This document shows positions 1-6,221 of a stretch of 25,268 bases of DNA, piece after piece. Position 1 is the stretch's first letter, and each line of letters starts with the position of its first letter. A program made the position numbers and the translations under genes. The notes under the pieces are model-generated. The model was not told the origin of the DNA. It saw only the letters and a program-made list of their open reading frames with translations, and did not search any database. Source of the DNA: JBCBSS01 sp039819065 (lineage in GTDB: Bacteria > Bacteroidota > Bacteroidia > Cytophagales > Cyclobacteriaceae); contig JBCBSS010000120.1 of the NCBI GenBank assembly GCA_039819065.1, positions 1 through 25,268 of the forward strand, read 5' to 3'.

Positions 1-66
1 TAGTGGTAGTATCACTAAAGCCGTTAAGTAGCGTTTTTGACCTAAGCTAAACGATTCACTTAGTTT

Positions 67-96
67 GGTGGCTGCAATCTGCAGTCACCTTTTTTT
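67..96 (+). terminator. Rho-independent terminator of an upstream unit
   Basis: GGTGGCTGC (67-75) pairs with GCAGTCACC (81-89) over nine positions with one G-U pair, around a 5-nt loop, followed by seven T (90-96). This is a textbook intrinsic terminator on the + strand. It lies about 35 bp after a TAG at 29-31, which would close a frame entering from the left edge (residues SGSITKAVK). Positions 1-31 may therefore be the 3' end of a gene outside the window, but ten codons are too few to claim it. Confidence 0.85.
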
Positions 97-156
97 GATT
101 CAGTTATAACTCAAATTTCCTTAAACCTTCCCAATAATTTTATCACTCCCGCTCCT

Positions 157-180
157 AGGTATTTTACCGAAAAAATACCT
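157..180. repeat. 9-bp inverted repeat upstream of the GAF gene
   Basis: AGGTATTTT (157-165) and AAAATACCT (172-180) are perfect inverted arms around a 6-nt loop (166-171). No T-run follows on the + strand, so it is not a standard terminator. It lies in the 290-bp leader between the terminator at 67-96 and the start codon at 387. It could be an operator or a structured leader, but nothing in the sequence decides this. I saw no convincing Bacteroidota promoter (TTG-N19-TAnnTTTG) in this leader. Confidence 0.4.
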
Positions 181-386
181 TGTACCCTTCAAAATTTTTC
201 TTTCTTAATTCTAGCTACTTTCTTTGCTTATTGATTGTGACTGGTACATAATCACACCATAGCATAAACTGAGCAAACACTATCTCCCTGACCAGGAGTT
301 ATTCTATTTTTCATTTACTTTGTCGACTATAGAAATGCTAAGTGACATCGTAATTAATGCTATTTTAAAAACAACACATTAGTCAA

Positions 387-1769
387 ATGCTTAAGAAGAT
401 ATTTGAAGCGGGAGTTTCGGAAAACAATACGCCGGAAGTAAATCAAAAGATCAAGTTGACCAATCAGATTGCGCTGATCCTCAGCATGATGGTCGCATTA
501 CCCTTCATTGCCATTTCTTTGATTTACTTCTACGAACTGACGTACATACCGGTCGTTGGTTTTTTTGTATGTTTTGCTATTATAGGCCTGAACATAGCTG
601 GGCTCAGTTCACTGGCCAGAGTGATGATGGCCATTCTACCGGTAACACTTGGATCAACCTACAGTGCACATTTAATTCGGCCTGAACATCCAATTATGTT
701 TGAAGTGTTTTGTCTGGCCTTGAGCTTTGTCATCATTCCTTTCTTGGTATTTGACTTGAAAGACAAGTGGTGGCTGTTGTTTTGTCTCGCATACACTACT
801 ATCCTGTTGGTATTTCTCATTGAACCGCTTGGTGAGTGGTTAGGTGCCGATCATGATGTAAGCATAATCGTTGACGGATATTTGGGCAAGGTCAATATTT
901 TCCTATCCATTGTATTTCTCACCAGTACTATAGCCGTTTTGGCAGCGCAAAGTTCCTCTTACCAGAAACAAGCACAGAAGCTGGTTGACGAAATGGACGT
1001 GCGGAATGCCGACCTGACAAAGTCAGAAAATGAACTGAAAGAAAACATCAGACAAATTGAAGAGAAACAAAAAGAAGAGCAAAAAAGGAACTGGGTAACT
1101 GATGGTATAGCGCGCTTTAGTAATCTAATGCGGAGCTACGATGATAGTGGTGATCTCTACAAGCAGTTAGTGCAAGAATTGGCCAAGTACGTCAAAGCGA
1201 ATCAGTGCTGGTTATTCCTGGCACATGAGGAAGGTGATGAGACATTGCTCAAGTTAGAAGCATGCTACGCTTATGATAGACACAAGTACCTTGAAAAGAC
1301 CATCATTCCGGGAGAAGGGCTGGTAGGGCAAGCTTACCTGGAACAACTCCACACTTACCTCAAGGAAATACCAGACGAATACGCCAATATTCGATCGGGT
1401 TTGGGAGCAGCCGCACCTCGTAACGTACTGATTATGCCTATGGTGATTGACGAAAAAGTAGAAGGTGTTTTGGAGATTGCTTCTTTCCACGTCATGGGGG
1501 ATCATGAGGTAGATTTTGTAAAGCAGTTGGGCGAGGCAGTTGCTTCATACATCAGTGTGAATAAGATTAACGCTAAGACTAAAACGCTACTAGAAGAAAC
1601 ACAAGAACAGACCGAACAGATGCGTGCCCAAGAGGAAGAAATGCGTCAGAATATGGAGGAGTTAGCCGCTACCCAGGAGGAAATGCAGCGCAAAGAGCAG
1701 GAGTATATCGATAGAATTGACTCGCTGGAAAAGCAGCTATTGGAGTTGGATAAGACTGCTGAGGAGTGA
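387..1769 (+). CDS. Six-TM membrane protein with GAF domain and coiled coils
   Basis: This is a probable membrane-bound sensor or adaptor. The 460-residue product has a short cytosolic N-terminus and six hydrophobic segments at about 28-49, 54-73, 79-97, 105-122, 128-148 and 169-188. A charged coiled coil covers 189-236 and a GAF-like domain about 237-393, with the small-ligand-domain pattern PGEGLVGQAY, then LIMPMVIDEKVEGVLEI. A second long coiled coil (394-455), rich in Glu and Gln, ends the protein. The stretch MRQNMEELAATQEEMQRKEQ is like the helix that precedes PAS or sensor modules in larger Bacteroidota signalling proteins. No histidine-kinase, GGDEF, cyclase or phosphatase output domain follows, so it probably signals through a partner. 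The ATG at 387 is taken because the first helix follows in frame. It appears monocistronic. Topology and fold are inferred by eye; the ligand is unknown. Confidence 0.85.
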   Translation: MLKKIFEAGVSENNTPEVNQKIKLTNQIALILSMMVALPFIAISLIYFYELTYIPVVGFFVCFAIIGLNIAGLSSLARVMMAILPVTLGSTYSAHLIRPEHPIMFEVFCLALSFVIIPFLVFDLKDKWWLLFCLAYTTILLVFLIEPLGEWLGADHDVSIIVDGYLGKVNIFLSIVFLTSTIAVLAAQSSSYQKQAQKLVDEMDVRNADLTKSENELKENIRQIEEKQKEEQKRNWVTDGIARFSNLMRSYDDSGDLYKQLVQELAKYVKANQCWLFLAHEEGDETLLKLEACYAYDRHKYLEKTIIPGEGLVGQAYLEQLHTYLKEIPDEYANIRSGLGAAAPRNVLIMPMVIDEKVEGVLEIASFHVMGDHEVDFVKQLGEAVASYISVNKINAKTKTLLEETQEQTEQMRAQEEEMRQNMEELAATQEEMQRKEQEYIDRIDSLEKQLLELDKTAEE

Positions 1770-2198
1770 TTAGGTTTTAGATATACGTAGAAAGACGAAA
1801 GATATAAGACTTTCTTATGTCTGGGTGTCATTGCGAGCGACGAAGGAGCGAAGCAATCCAGGCACCATTGGAAGTTAGAAGTCAGAAACTGGAAGAGGAT
1901 ATCTAAGCTCCACGGAAGCAACAACTTCTACAACACCTTTTACCAATTTTGACAGCTGAGAATATCTGGGGTCTGAGTCAGATCTAAGATTTAGATATTG
2001 CCTGCAATACATCTACTGAACCGCCTTACTTCCCAACAAAATACAAAAAACTCGCATGTCGGTTTCCAATCACTCTCTCCTTCTGTGGGTTACTTTCCGT
2101 TTCTTATCATACTAAAATATGCCCAACTGTCTTTATCAACCGAAAGATTTGGGTTAACACGCACAGAAAATCCTTAATAAATACCAAAACACAAAGCC
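1770..2198. other. 429-bp intergenic region with dispersed-repeat copy 1
   Basis: No gene is supported here. It holds an AAAGAC/AAAGAT purine-rich tract (about 1788-1815), a copy of the dispersed hairpin repeat (1826-1858), a GAAGTTAGAAGTCAGAAA-type filler, and a small weak stem at 1982-1996 (ATCTAA-GAT-TTAGAT). The last 150 bp before the next gene are AT-rich and probably contain its promoter. AAGATTTG at 2144-2151 is one mismatch from TAnnTTTG but lacks an upstream TTG at the expected distance. Confidence 0.6.
1826..1858 (+). repeat. Dispersed hairpin repeat, copy 1
   Basis: The copy starts TGTCATTGCGAG and ends GAGCGAAGCAATC. ATTGC (1830-1834) and GCAAT (1853-1857) are inverted ends that can pair around an 18-nt loop. 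It resembles a GTCATTGCGAG...GAAGCAATC intergenic element that I recall as common in Bacteroidota and other genomes (from memory, not searched). Two more copies lie at 5129-5187 and 6095-6129. Confidence 0.75.
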
Positions 2199-5093
2199 AT
2201 GAAAATCAAGCATGTCATTCTAGCTGTGATCGCACTAGGTGCCTTGATCACATGCTTTTCCGGCTGCCATAGCCCTGCTTTGGCTCCGAAACAACCTAAC
2301 ATTGCCAATGGTGGTCGCGCTGTAGCCGTTACCTCACACCCATCTGATGACAATATCATTGTGGTGGCATCCGAGACCGGCGGTCTCTTCCGTTCTACCA
2401 ACGGTGGAGATAATTGGCGACAAGTCAGTGGAGCTAGCACTTTTCGCTTTCGAGATGTGATGTTTTTACCGACCAATAGTAGCATTGTGCTGGCCGCCGC
2501 CAACAGTGATACACGGGTAGTAAGTGGAGGTGGCATCTACCGAAGCGATGATGGAGGCGTAACCTGGGGCAAGGCTACCATGAATGCACCTACCACATCA
2601 TGCACAAATAATATGGCTGCGCATAGCCTATCTTTTGATGCCTCCAATGGCAGGTTGTGGACAGGGACAGATTGCGGCCTTTTCTTCAGTGATGACCAAG
2701 GGAGTACCTGGAATTTCCTGTCCGGAACTTCAGGATTGGGCTCGAGTTCTATTAGGGCCGTACTTACACCGTCAGCCAACAAAATGGCGGTATTGACCAA
2801 CAACACCGTAAGAGTCTCTACTAACGGTGGTGCTAACTGGAATATCAAGCAGGCAAGACTGCCTGGCAATCGAGCAGCAGGACAACACAATCAAATCGCC
2901 ATATCTGCCATAAATGATGACCACATCTATTTTGCCTTCAATTTTTGGGAATTGAACTCGTCAGGAGATTGGGAGCGAAGAATTGGCCTGTACTATACCC
3001 AGGATTTTGGAGACTTATGGAGCGTGGTCAGGAAAAAGAATGGATGGAATCGTCCGCCTTTTGTTACTTTATCAACATCCTCCCTTGGTAGTGGAAGCAA
3101 CAAAATGGACTTGTATTTTGGGGATGGTGGTTGCGAACTTCGCAGACGTGAGGTGACACATGGCGCTATACATGGTTTCGGTGTCTGGCAAGATCTGAGT
3201 ATTGATCATTGTGATCCGGCAGACCTTGGCATCAGTCAGGATGGCAAAACTCCCATTCTACTAGCTAGTGACGGCGGCGTACATAAAACAACCGATAATG
3301 GTGCCTCCTGGACTATGGCTGGCGGAGGCTCCAAAGGTTACAACGCACTGCAAATCACTGAAGTAACCGGGCAACGTACTACAGATGACAACAGCCCTGA
3401 CCTTTATTTTGGCACACAAGACAATGATAATTGGGCTTCGGCCAACTATGGTTCTACCTGGCCCAATAGAAGGTGCTGTGAAGGATTCTACCTGAACGTG
3501 CCACAAAAGAACTTACCTGCTGCCCAGACCACCCACACAGGAGTCTCCTGTGCAGGATGCGGTAACTACAGATCGGGACCAGCGCTATCTTCACAAGCAG
3601 GCTGGAATAACCCACCCAGAACAAACGGCAACCCAGCGTTGATCAAACCTGGCAATTATGTTCAAAAGCAATTCAATAGTGACTCTTCCGCTTGGCAATT
3701 GGCCAGAAGTACAAATACCGGATCCAGTTGGACCTCAGTGACCTCGTTAAGCGAAAATTCCATGAACTTGCCTTTGGTAGTGGGCCCCGAAAGTAACCCG
3801 ATCATATACCTGGCCATAGATAAGCCGGGAGAAACCAATGGTGAACCGAATATTGGGCTCAAACGTATCTCTGGTTTCCTTACTCCCACCATTGTGCAAT
3901 CGGATCTGTCAGGGTTTGGTAATATCGGCACCTTCCCCACTATGTTTGCATGGTATGAAGTATTTGGGGTGAACCCTAAGAACCCTAACCATATCATTGT
4001 ACCAGACATTGCCAATGGCCTGGTCAAAAAAACCAATAATGGTGGGTTGACATGGAGCAACGACAACAACCTCAAGGACATGGTGACTAATTCTGGCGAG
4101 TTTAAGTTTCTTTGGGGCCGCTTCACGCAGATCAGTTCCTTTGGTTGGGATCCTGATTGTGCAGGGCATATTATGGTAGGCACTGTTCAGGCTGGCGTCT
4201 TTGAAACCTTCAACAACGGCGCCACATGGCAAAAGGTAGAAGGTTCGGAAAAGATCCCATTCGTCAGTTCATTCTTCTTCTCGAAAGAAGGCGAAGTAGT
4301 CATCTCATCCTATGGGCGAGGCCTTTGGAGGTACAAGTTTGAATGCCCTCCACCTCTAGTCATCGAGCGGCCTGATTATCAATTAGCAGACCCTCTACTA
4401 TGGTACAGAGGGGATCTCATTAGAGTGAAAGAGCTGGTAATTGATAGTCTTTGCCAAACTTGTGGATTCTATATGATGCGCAATGGCAATATCAATGATA
4501 TTGAAGTAGACGAGGAAACAGGTGAGGTTAAGTTGATCTATATCAGCGGAGGTGAGTTGGAAGGTTTTGATCAGAATGGGCAGAAGGTGCAACTACCTGT
4601 GCAAGTAACAACAGGAAGCGGAGGCAACGGTATACTCAGCCAGGATAAGGAACTCAGGGAAGTATTGAAAAGCGACCGTACCGTCAAAGGGGTATACCTT
4701 CAAGGAAATCGCTACAGCGGTGTAATTGTCCATACAGACGAGGTGCAACCACAAGACCTACCAGATAGGAAACCCGTTTTACCTCAATTGAGATTGAACA
4801 TCGCATCTGGAGACCTGGGCATACCAATCGACCAAGCCAAAGAACTGCTCATTATAGGCTCAGGCTTCGATCCGAGTGCACCGGTTGAAATCATTATCGA
4901 TGGAAATCAGACCAAGTTCGGCGATAATATCAGATTCAATGATCGTGGAGAGTTTAGGGTCAGCATCCCTCCCACCTTTGGTATTGGCAGCCACAAAATC
5001 CTGATCAGACAAAGTACGGATAAAGGTGTACTTGAGGATTCGATAGACATTCGGTTTGTTGTTTCCGACTATCCGGATAATCAAAGGGATTGA
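2199..5093 (+). CDS. Asp-box (BNR/sortilin-like) beta-propeller lipoprotein
   Basis: This 964-residue exported protein starts with a lipoprotein signal, with CFSGC at about 19-23 as the probable lipobox. At least nine Asp-box motifs of the form S/T-x-D/N-x-G-x-x-W follow at about 67-74, 116-123, 164-171, 207-214, 267-274, 364-371, 504-511, 611-618 and 670-677 (for example STNGGDNW, SDDGGVTW, SDDQGSTW). This is typical of VPS10/sortilin-like or exo-sialidase-like seven- to ten-bladed propellers. No glycosidase active site can be recognised, so carbohydrate or protein binding at the outer membrane is the safer role. A four-cysteine patch (C426, C427, C451, C454) interrupts the propeller. After about residue 710 come a non-propeller region and a C-terminal IPT/Ig-like domain (about 865-960). 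No type IX secretion C-terminal signal is apparent. The ATG at 2199 directly precedes the signal peptide. It is probably transcribed alone, with a stem at 5222-5264 as its possible terminator. Confidence 0.88.
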   Translation: MKIKHVILAVIALGALITCFSGCHSPALAPKQPNIANGGRAVAVTSHPSDDNIIVVASETGGLFRSTNGGDNWRQVSGASTFRFRDVMFLPTNSSIVLAAANSDTRVVSGGGIYRSDDGGVTWGKATMNAPTTSCTNNMAAHSLSFDASNGRLWTGTDCGLFFSDDQGSTWNFLSGTSGLGSSSIRAVLTPSANKMAVLTNNTVRVSTNGGANWNIKQARLPGNRAAGQHNQIAISAINDDHIYFAFNFWELNSSGDWERRIGLYYTQDFGDLWSVVRKKNGWNRPPFVTLSTSSLGSGSNKMDLYFGDGGCELRRREVTHGAIHGFGVWQDLSIDHCDPADLGISQDGKTPILLASDGGVHKTTDNGASWTMAGGGSKGYNALQITEVTGQRTTDDNSPDLYFGTQDNDNWASANYGSTWPNRRCCEGFYLNVPQKNLPAAQTTHTGVSCAGCGNYRSGPALSSQAGWNNPPRTNGNPALIKPGNYVQKQFNSDSSAWQLARSTNTGSSWTSVTSLSENSMNLPLVVGPESNPIIYLAIDKPGETNGEPNIGLKRISGFLTPTIVQSDLSGFGNIGTFPTMFAWYEVFGVNPKNPNHIIVPDIANGLVKKTNNGGLTWSNDNNLKDMVTNSGEFKFLWGRFTQISSFGWDPDCAGHIMVGTVQAGVFETFNNGATWQKVEGSEKIPFVSSFFFSKEGEVVISSYGRGLWRYKFECPPPLVIERPDYQLADPLLWYRGDLIRVKELVIDSLCQTCGFYMMRNGNINDIEVDEETGEVKLIYISGGELEGFDQNGQKVQLPVQVTTGSGGNGILSQDKELREVLKSDRTVKGVYLQGNRYSGVIVHTDEVQPQDLPDRKPVLPQLRLNIASGDLGIPIDQAKELLIIGSGFDPSAPVEIIIDGNQTKFGDNIRFNDRGEFRVSIPPTFGIGSHKILIRQSTDKGVLEDSIDIRFVVSDYPDNQRD

Positions 5094-5128
5094 CGAGAGA
5101 CGGAAGAAAAAGACCAAAGATATTTGGC

Positions 5129-5187
5129 TGTCATAGCGATCCGTCAGTGGACGGACGAGTGGTAAGGAACGAACGAAGAAGCAATCT
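5129..5187 (+). repeat. Dispersed hairpin repeat, copy 2 (with inserted stem)
   Basis: The copy starts TGTCATAGCGATCCGTC and ends GAACGAAGAAGCAATCT. It is longer than the other copies because an extra palindrome, TCCGTC-AGTG-GACGGA (about 5140-5155), lies in the loop. Its outer arm ATAGC pairs with GCAAT at four of five positions. Purine-rich tracts flank it on the left, as for copy 1. Confidence 0.65.
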
Positions 5188-5221
5188 CGACCATAAGAGA
5201 AGTAGAAAATTAGAAGTTAGC

Positions 5222-5264
5222 ATTCCCAGACCATCATGCTTAGCATGCAAGGTCTGGGAATTTT
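5222..5264 (+). terminator. Strong stem-loop, probable terminator after the propeller gene
   Basis: ATTCCCAGACC (5222-5232) pairs perfectly with GGTCTGGGAAT (5251-5261). The loop contains a second small stem, CATGC-TTA-GCATG (5235-5247). A short TTTT run overlaps the 3' arm (5261-5264). It sits about 130 bp after the stop at 5093. The stem is strong but the T-run is short and the distance long, so it could also be a mobile palindromic unit. Confidence 0.6.
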
Positions 5265-5422
5265 ATGTGCACAACTGTCAGTCTCGTTTTCGAAAACCGC
5301 TCATCCATGCCCTTCAGCCTAACTTTCACGAAGTTATGCTCATGTCAAAATAGTGGAATAGAGTTATCCCGCCGCAATACTTTAGACTACATTCATTCGT
5401 TATCTCAGAAATCAATCATTCT

Positions 5423-5863
5423 ATGAGAAGCTTTCTGAGCACTTTATTATTATGCCTCATTACAATACTGACTGTATCATGCTATTATGATACCATTAAT
5501 TGTTTTCAGTTGAACCGGACTACAATCAATTTCACCGTTGTGAATGCCGATGGGGATGATTTGATCTTTGGGGAGAATGCTCTTTATGAACCAAATGGTA
5601 TACGCACTATAAGCCAGGATAGAGCCCCATTACTAGAAGTTGATAGCGCTAATCAAAATATGCAGCTCACTACTGATAGAACCTTTATTGTGATAGACTT
5701 CAAAGGCAAATTTCAGGATGCCGATATAGACACCCTTACTTTAGCATATGAAGTGATTCATGAGTCCGGGGATTGTGATATCCGTGCTTTAAGAAGCATC
5801 ACCTATAAAGATTCTGTGTATGCACTTGACAGTCAAGGAGTCATGAGACTGGTGAGGAAGTGA
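5423..5863 (+). CDS. Small hypothetical lipoprotein
   Basis: This 146-residue product is not recognised as a named family. It has a short positive N-terminus, a hydrophobic stretch (about 5-17) and TVSC at about 17-20, which fits a Bacteroidota lipobox; it is therefore probably a lipid-anchored envelope protein. The mature part is acidic and predicted mainly beta-rich, with a conserved-looking ending in which residues such as SITYKDSVY occur. Two further cysteines (about 27 and 114) could form a disulfide. The ATG at 5423 sits directly before the signal. It is convergent with the minus-strand cluster that ends at 6222. Length, signal and codon use resemble a real gene; function is unknown. 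Confidence 0.7.
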   Translation: MRSFLSTLLLCLITILTVSCYYDTINCFQLNRTTINFTVVNADGDDLIFGENALYEPNGIRTISQDRAPLLEVDSANQNMQLTTDRTFIVIDFKGKFQDADIDTLTLAYEVIHESGDCDIRALRSITYKDSVYALDSQGVMRLVRK

Positions 5864-5936
5864 GGGTTTACTTCAGATTAAAGATGTAAGACAAAAGATA
5901 AAAGACTACAAAACCTAGATGCTTTGCCTTTCGGCA

Positions 5937-5977
5937 TATCATCAATTGATGGTATTATATATGATCAATTGATGATA
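5937..5977. repeat. 14-bp perfect inverted repeat
   Basis: TATCATCAATTGAT (5937-5950) and ATCAATTGATGATA (5964-5977) are exact reverse complements around a 13-nt AT-rich loop. There is no T-run on either side, so it is not a normal terminator. A further stem, TACTCA (5976-5981) with TGAGTA (5988-5993), abuts it. It may act as a bidirectional transcript end between convergent genes, or be a protein-binding or mobile palindrome. Confidence 0.7.
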
Positions 5978-6029
5978 CTCAATTGTATGAGTAGTGCTTA
6001 CTCTCCATGTAATATTGGATGACCCCACA

Positions 6030-6076
6030 ATCATATCATCAAATCATCGCATCAATTAATTACCTCATCATCATAA
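6030..6076. repeat. ATCATC-rich short-period repeat
   Basis: The units ATCATATCATCAAATCATCG, CATCAATTAATT and CTCATCATCAT form a loose short-period repeat next to dispersed-repeat copy 3. Similar ATCATCAAT words occur in the nearby inverted repeat (5937-5977). It is low-complexity intergenic sequence. Confidence 0.45.
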
Positions 6077-6094
6077 AGCCTGCCTATCACCTCT

Positions 6095-6129
6095 GGACTG
6101 CTTCGTCGTGCCTCCTCGCAGTGACAGCC
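6095..6129 (-). repeat. Dispersed hairpin repeat, copy 3
   Basis: Read on the minus strand it runs GGCTGTCACTGCGAGG to CGACGAAGCAGTCC. The inverted ends are ACTGC and GCAGT (6118-6122 and 6097-6101 on the window). Compared with copy 1 (ATTGC/GCAAT), both arms changed in a way that keeps the base pair, so the hairpin appears to be maintained. Confidence 0.75.
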
Positions 6130-6221
6130 ATGATGTTATACTTTGCTTCCTCACCAGCACAAAGAGATGACAGTTCAGTCTCATCACCAAATACCAACGA
6201 CTAGCTACTAATAGCTGCCTA

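Larger units (their letters stand above)
5094..5422. other. 329-bp intergenic region with repeat copy 2 and terminator-like stem
   Basis: No gene is supported. In order it holds a purine-rich tract (AGAGACGGAAGAAAAAGACCAA), dispersed-repeat copy 2 (5129-5187), an AAATTAGAAGTTAG filler, an 11-bp stem-loop (5222-5261) and about 160 bp of AT-rich sequence leading to the small lipoprotein gene. An open frame from a TTG at 5090 runs through all of these repeats and is rejected as a gene. Confidence 0.6.
5864..6221. other. 358-bp intergenic region between convergent genes
   Basis: No gene is supported. This spacer between the convergent small lipoprotein and gene D is a mosaic. It has a purine-rich tract with two AAAGAT/AAAGAC units (about 5878-5908), a small TGCC-TTTC-GGCA stem (5925-5936), a 14-bp perfect inverted repeat (5937-5977) and a second stem TACTCA/TGAGTA (5976-5993). 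An ATCATC-rich stretch (about 6030-6076) and dispersed-repeat copy 3 (6095-6129) follow. A 61-residue frame at 6019-6204 is only a reading of these repeats. Confidence 0.6.

Noticed and set aside
315..322. TTACTTTG considered as a -7 box for the GAF gene
   Set aside because: It has one mismatch to TAnnTTTG and no TTG at the proper upstream distance; such partial matches are expected by chance in AT-rich DNA.
1646..1924. Minus-strand open frame overlapping the end of the GAF gene and repeat copy 1
   Set aside because: Its central residues (LDCFAPSSLAMT) are the antisense reading of the dispersed repeat, a common artefact of such elements.
5090..5353. Open frame of 87 codons from a TTG overlapping the end of the propeller gene
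   Set aside because: It runs through the purine tract, dispersed-repeat copy 2 and the terminator-like stem. The product is a translation of repeats with no protein-like features.
6019..6204. 61-codon + strand open frame in the convergent spacer
   Set aside because: It reads the ATCATC-rich stretch and repeat copy 3 in antisense and has no convincing start or family likeness.
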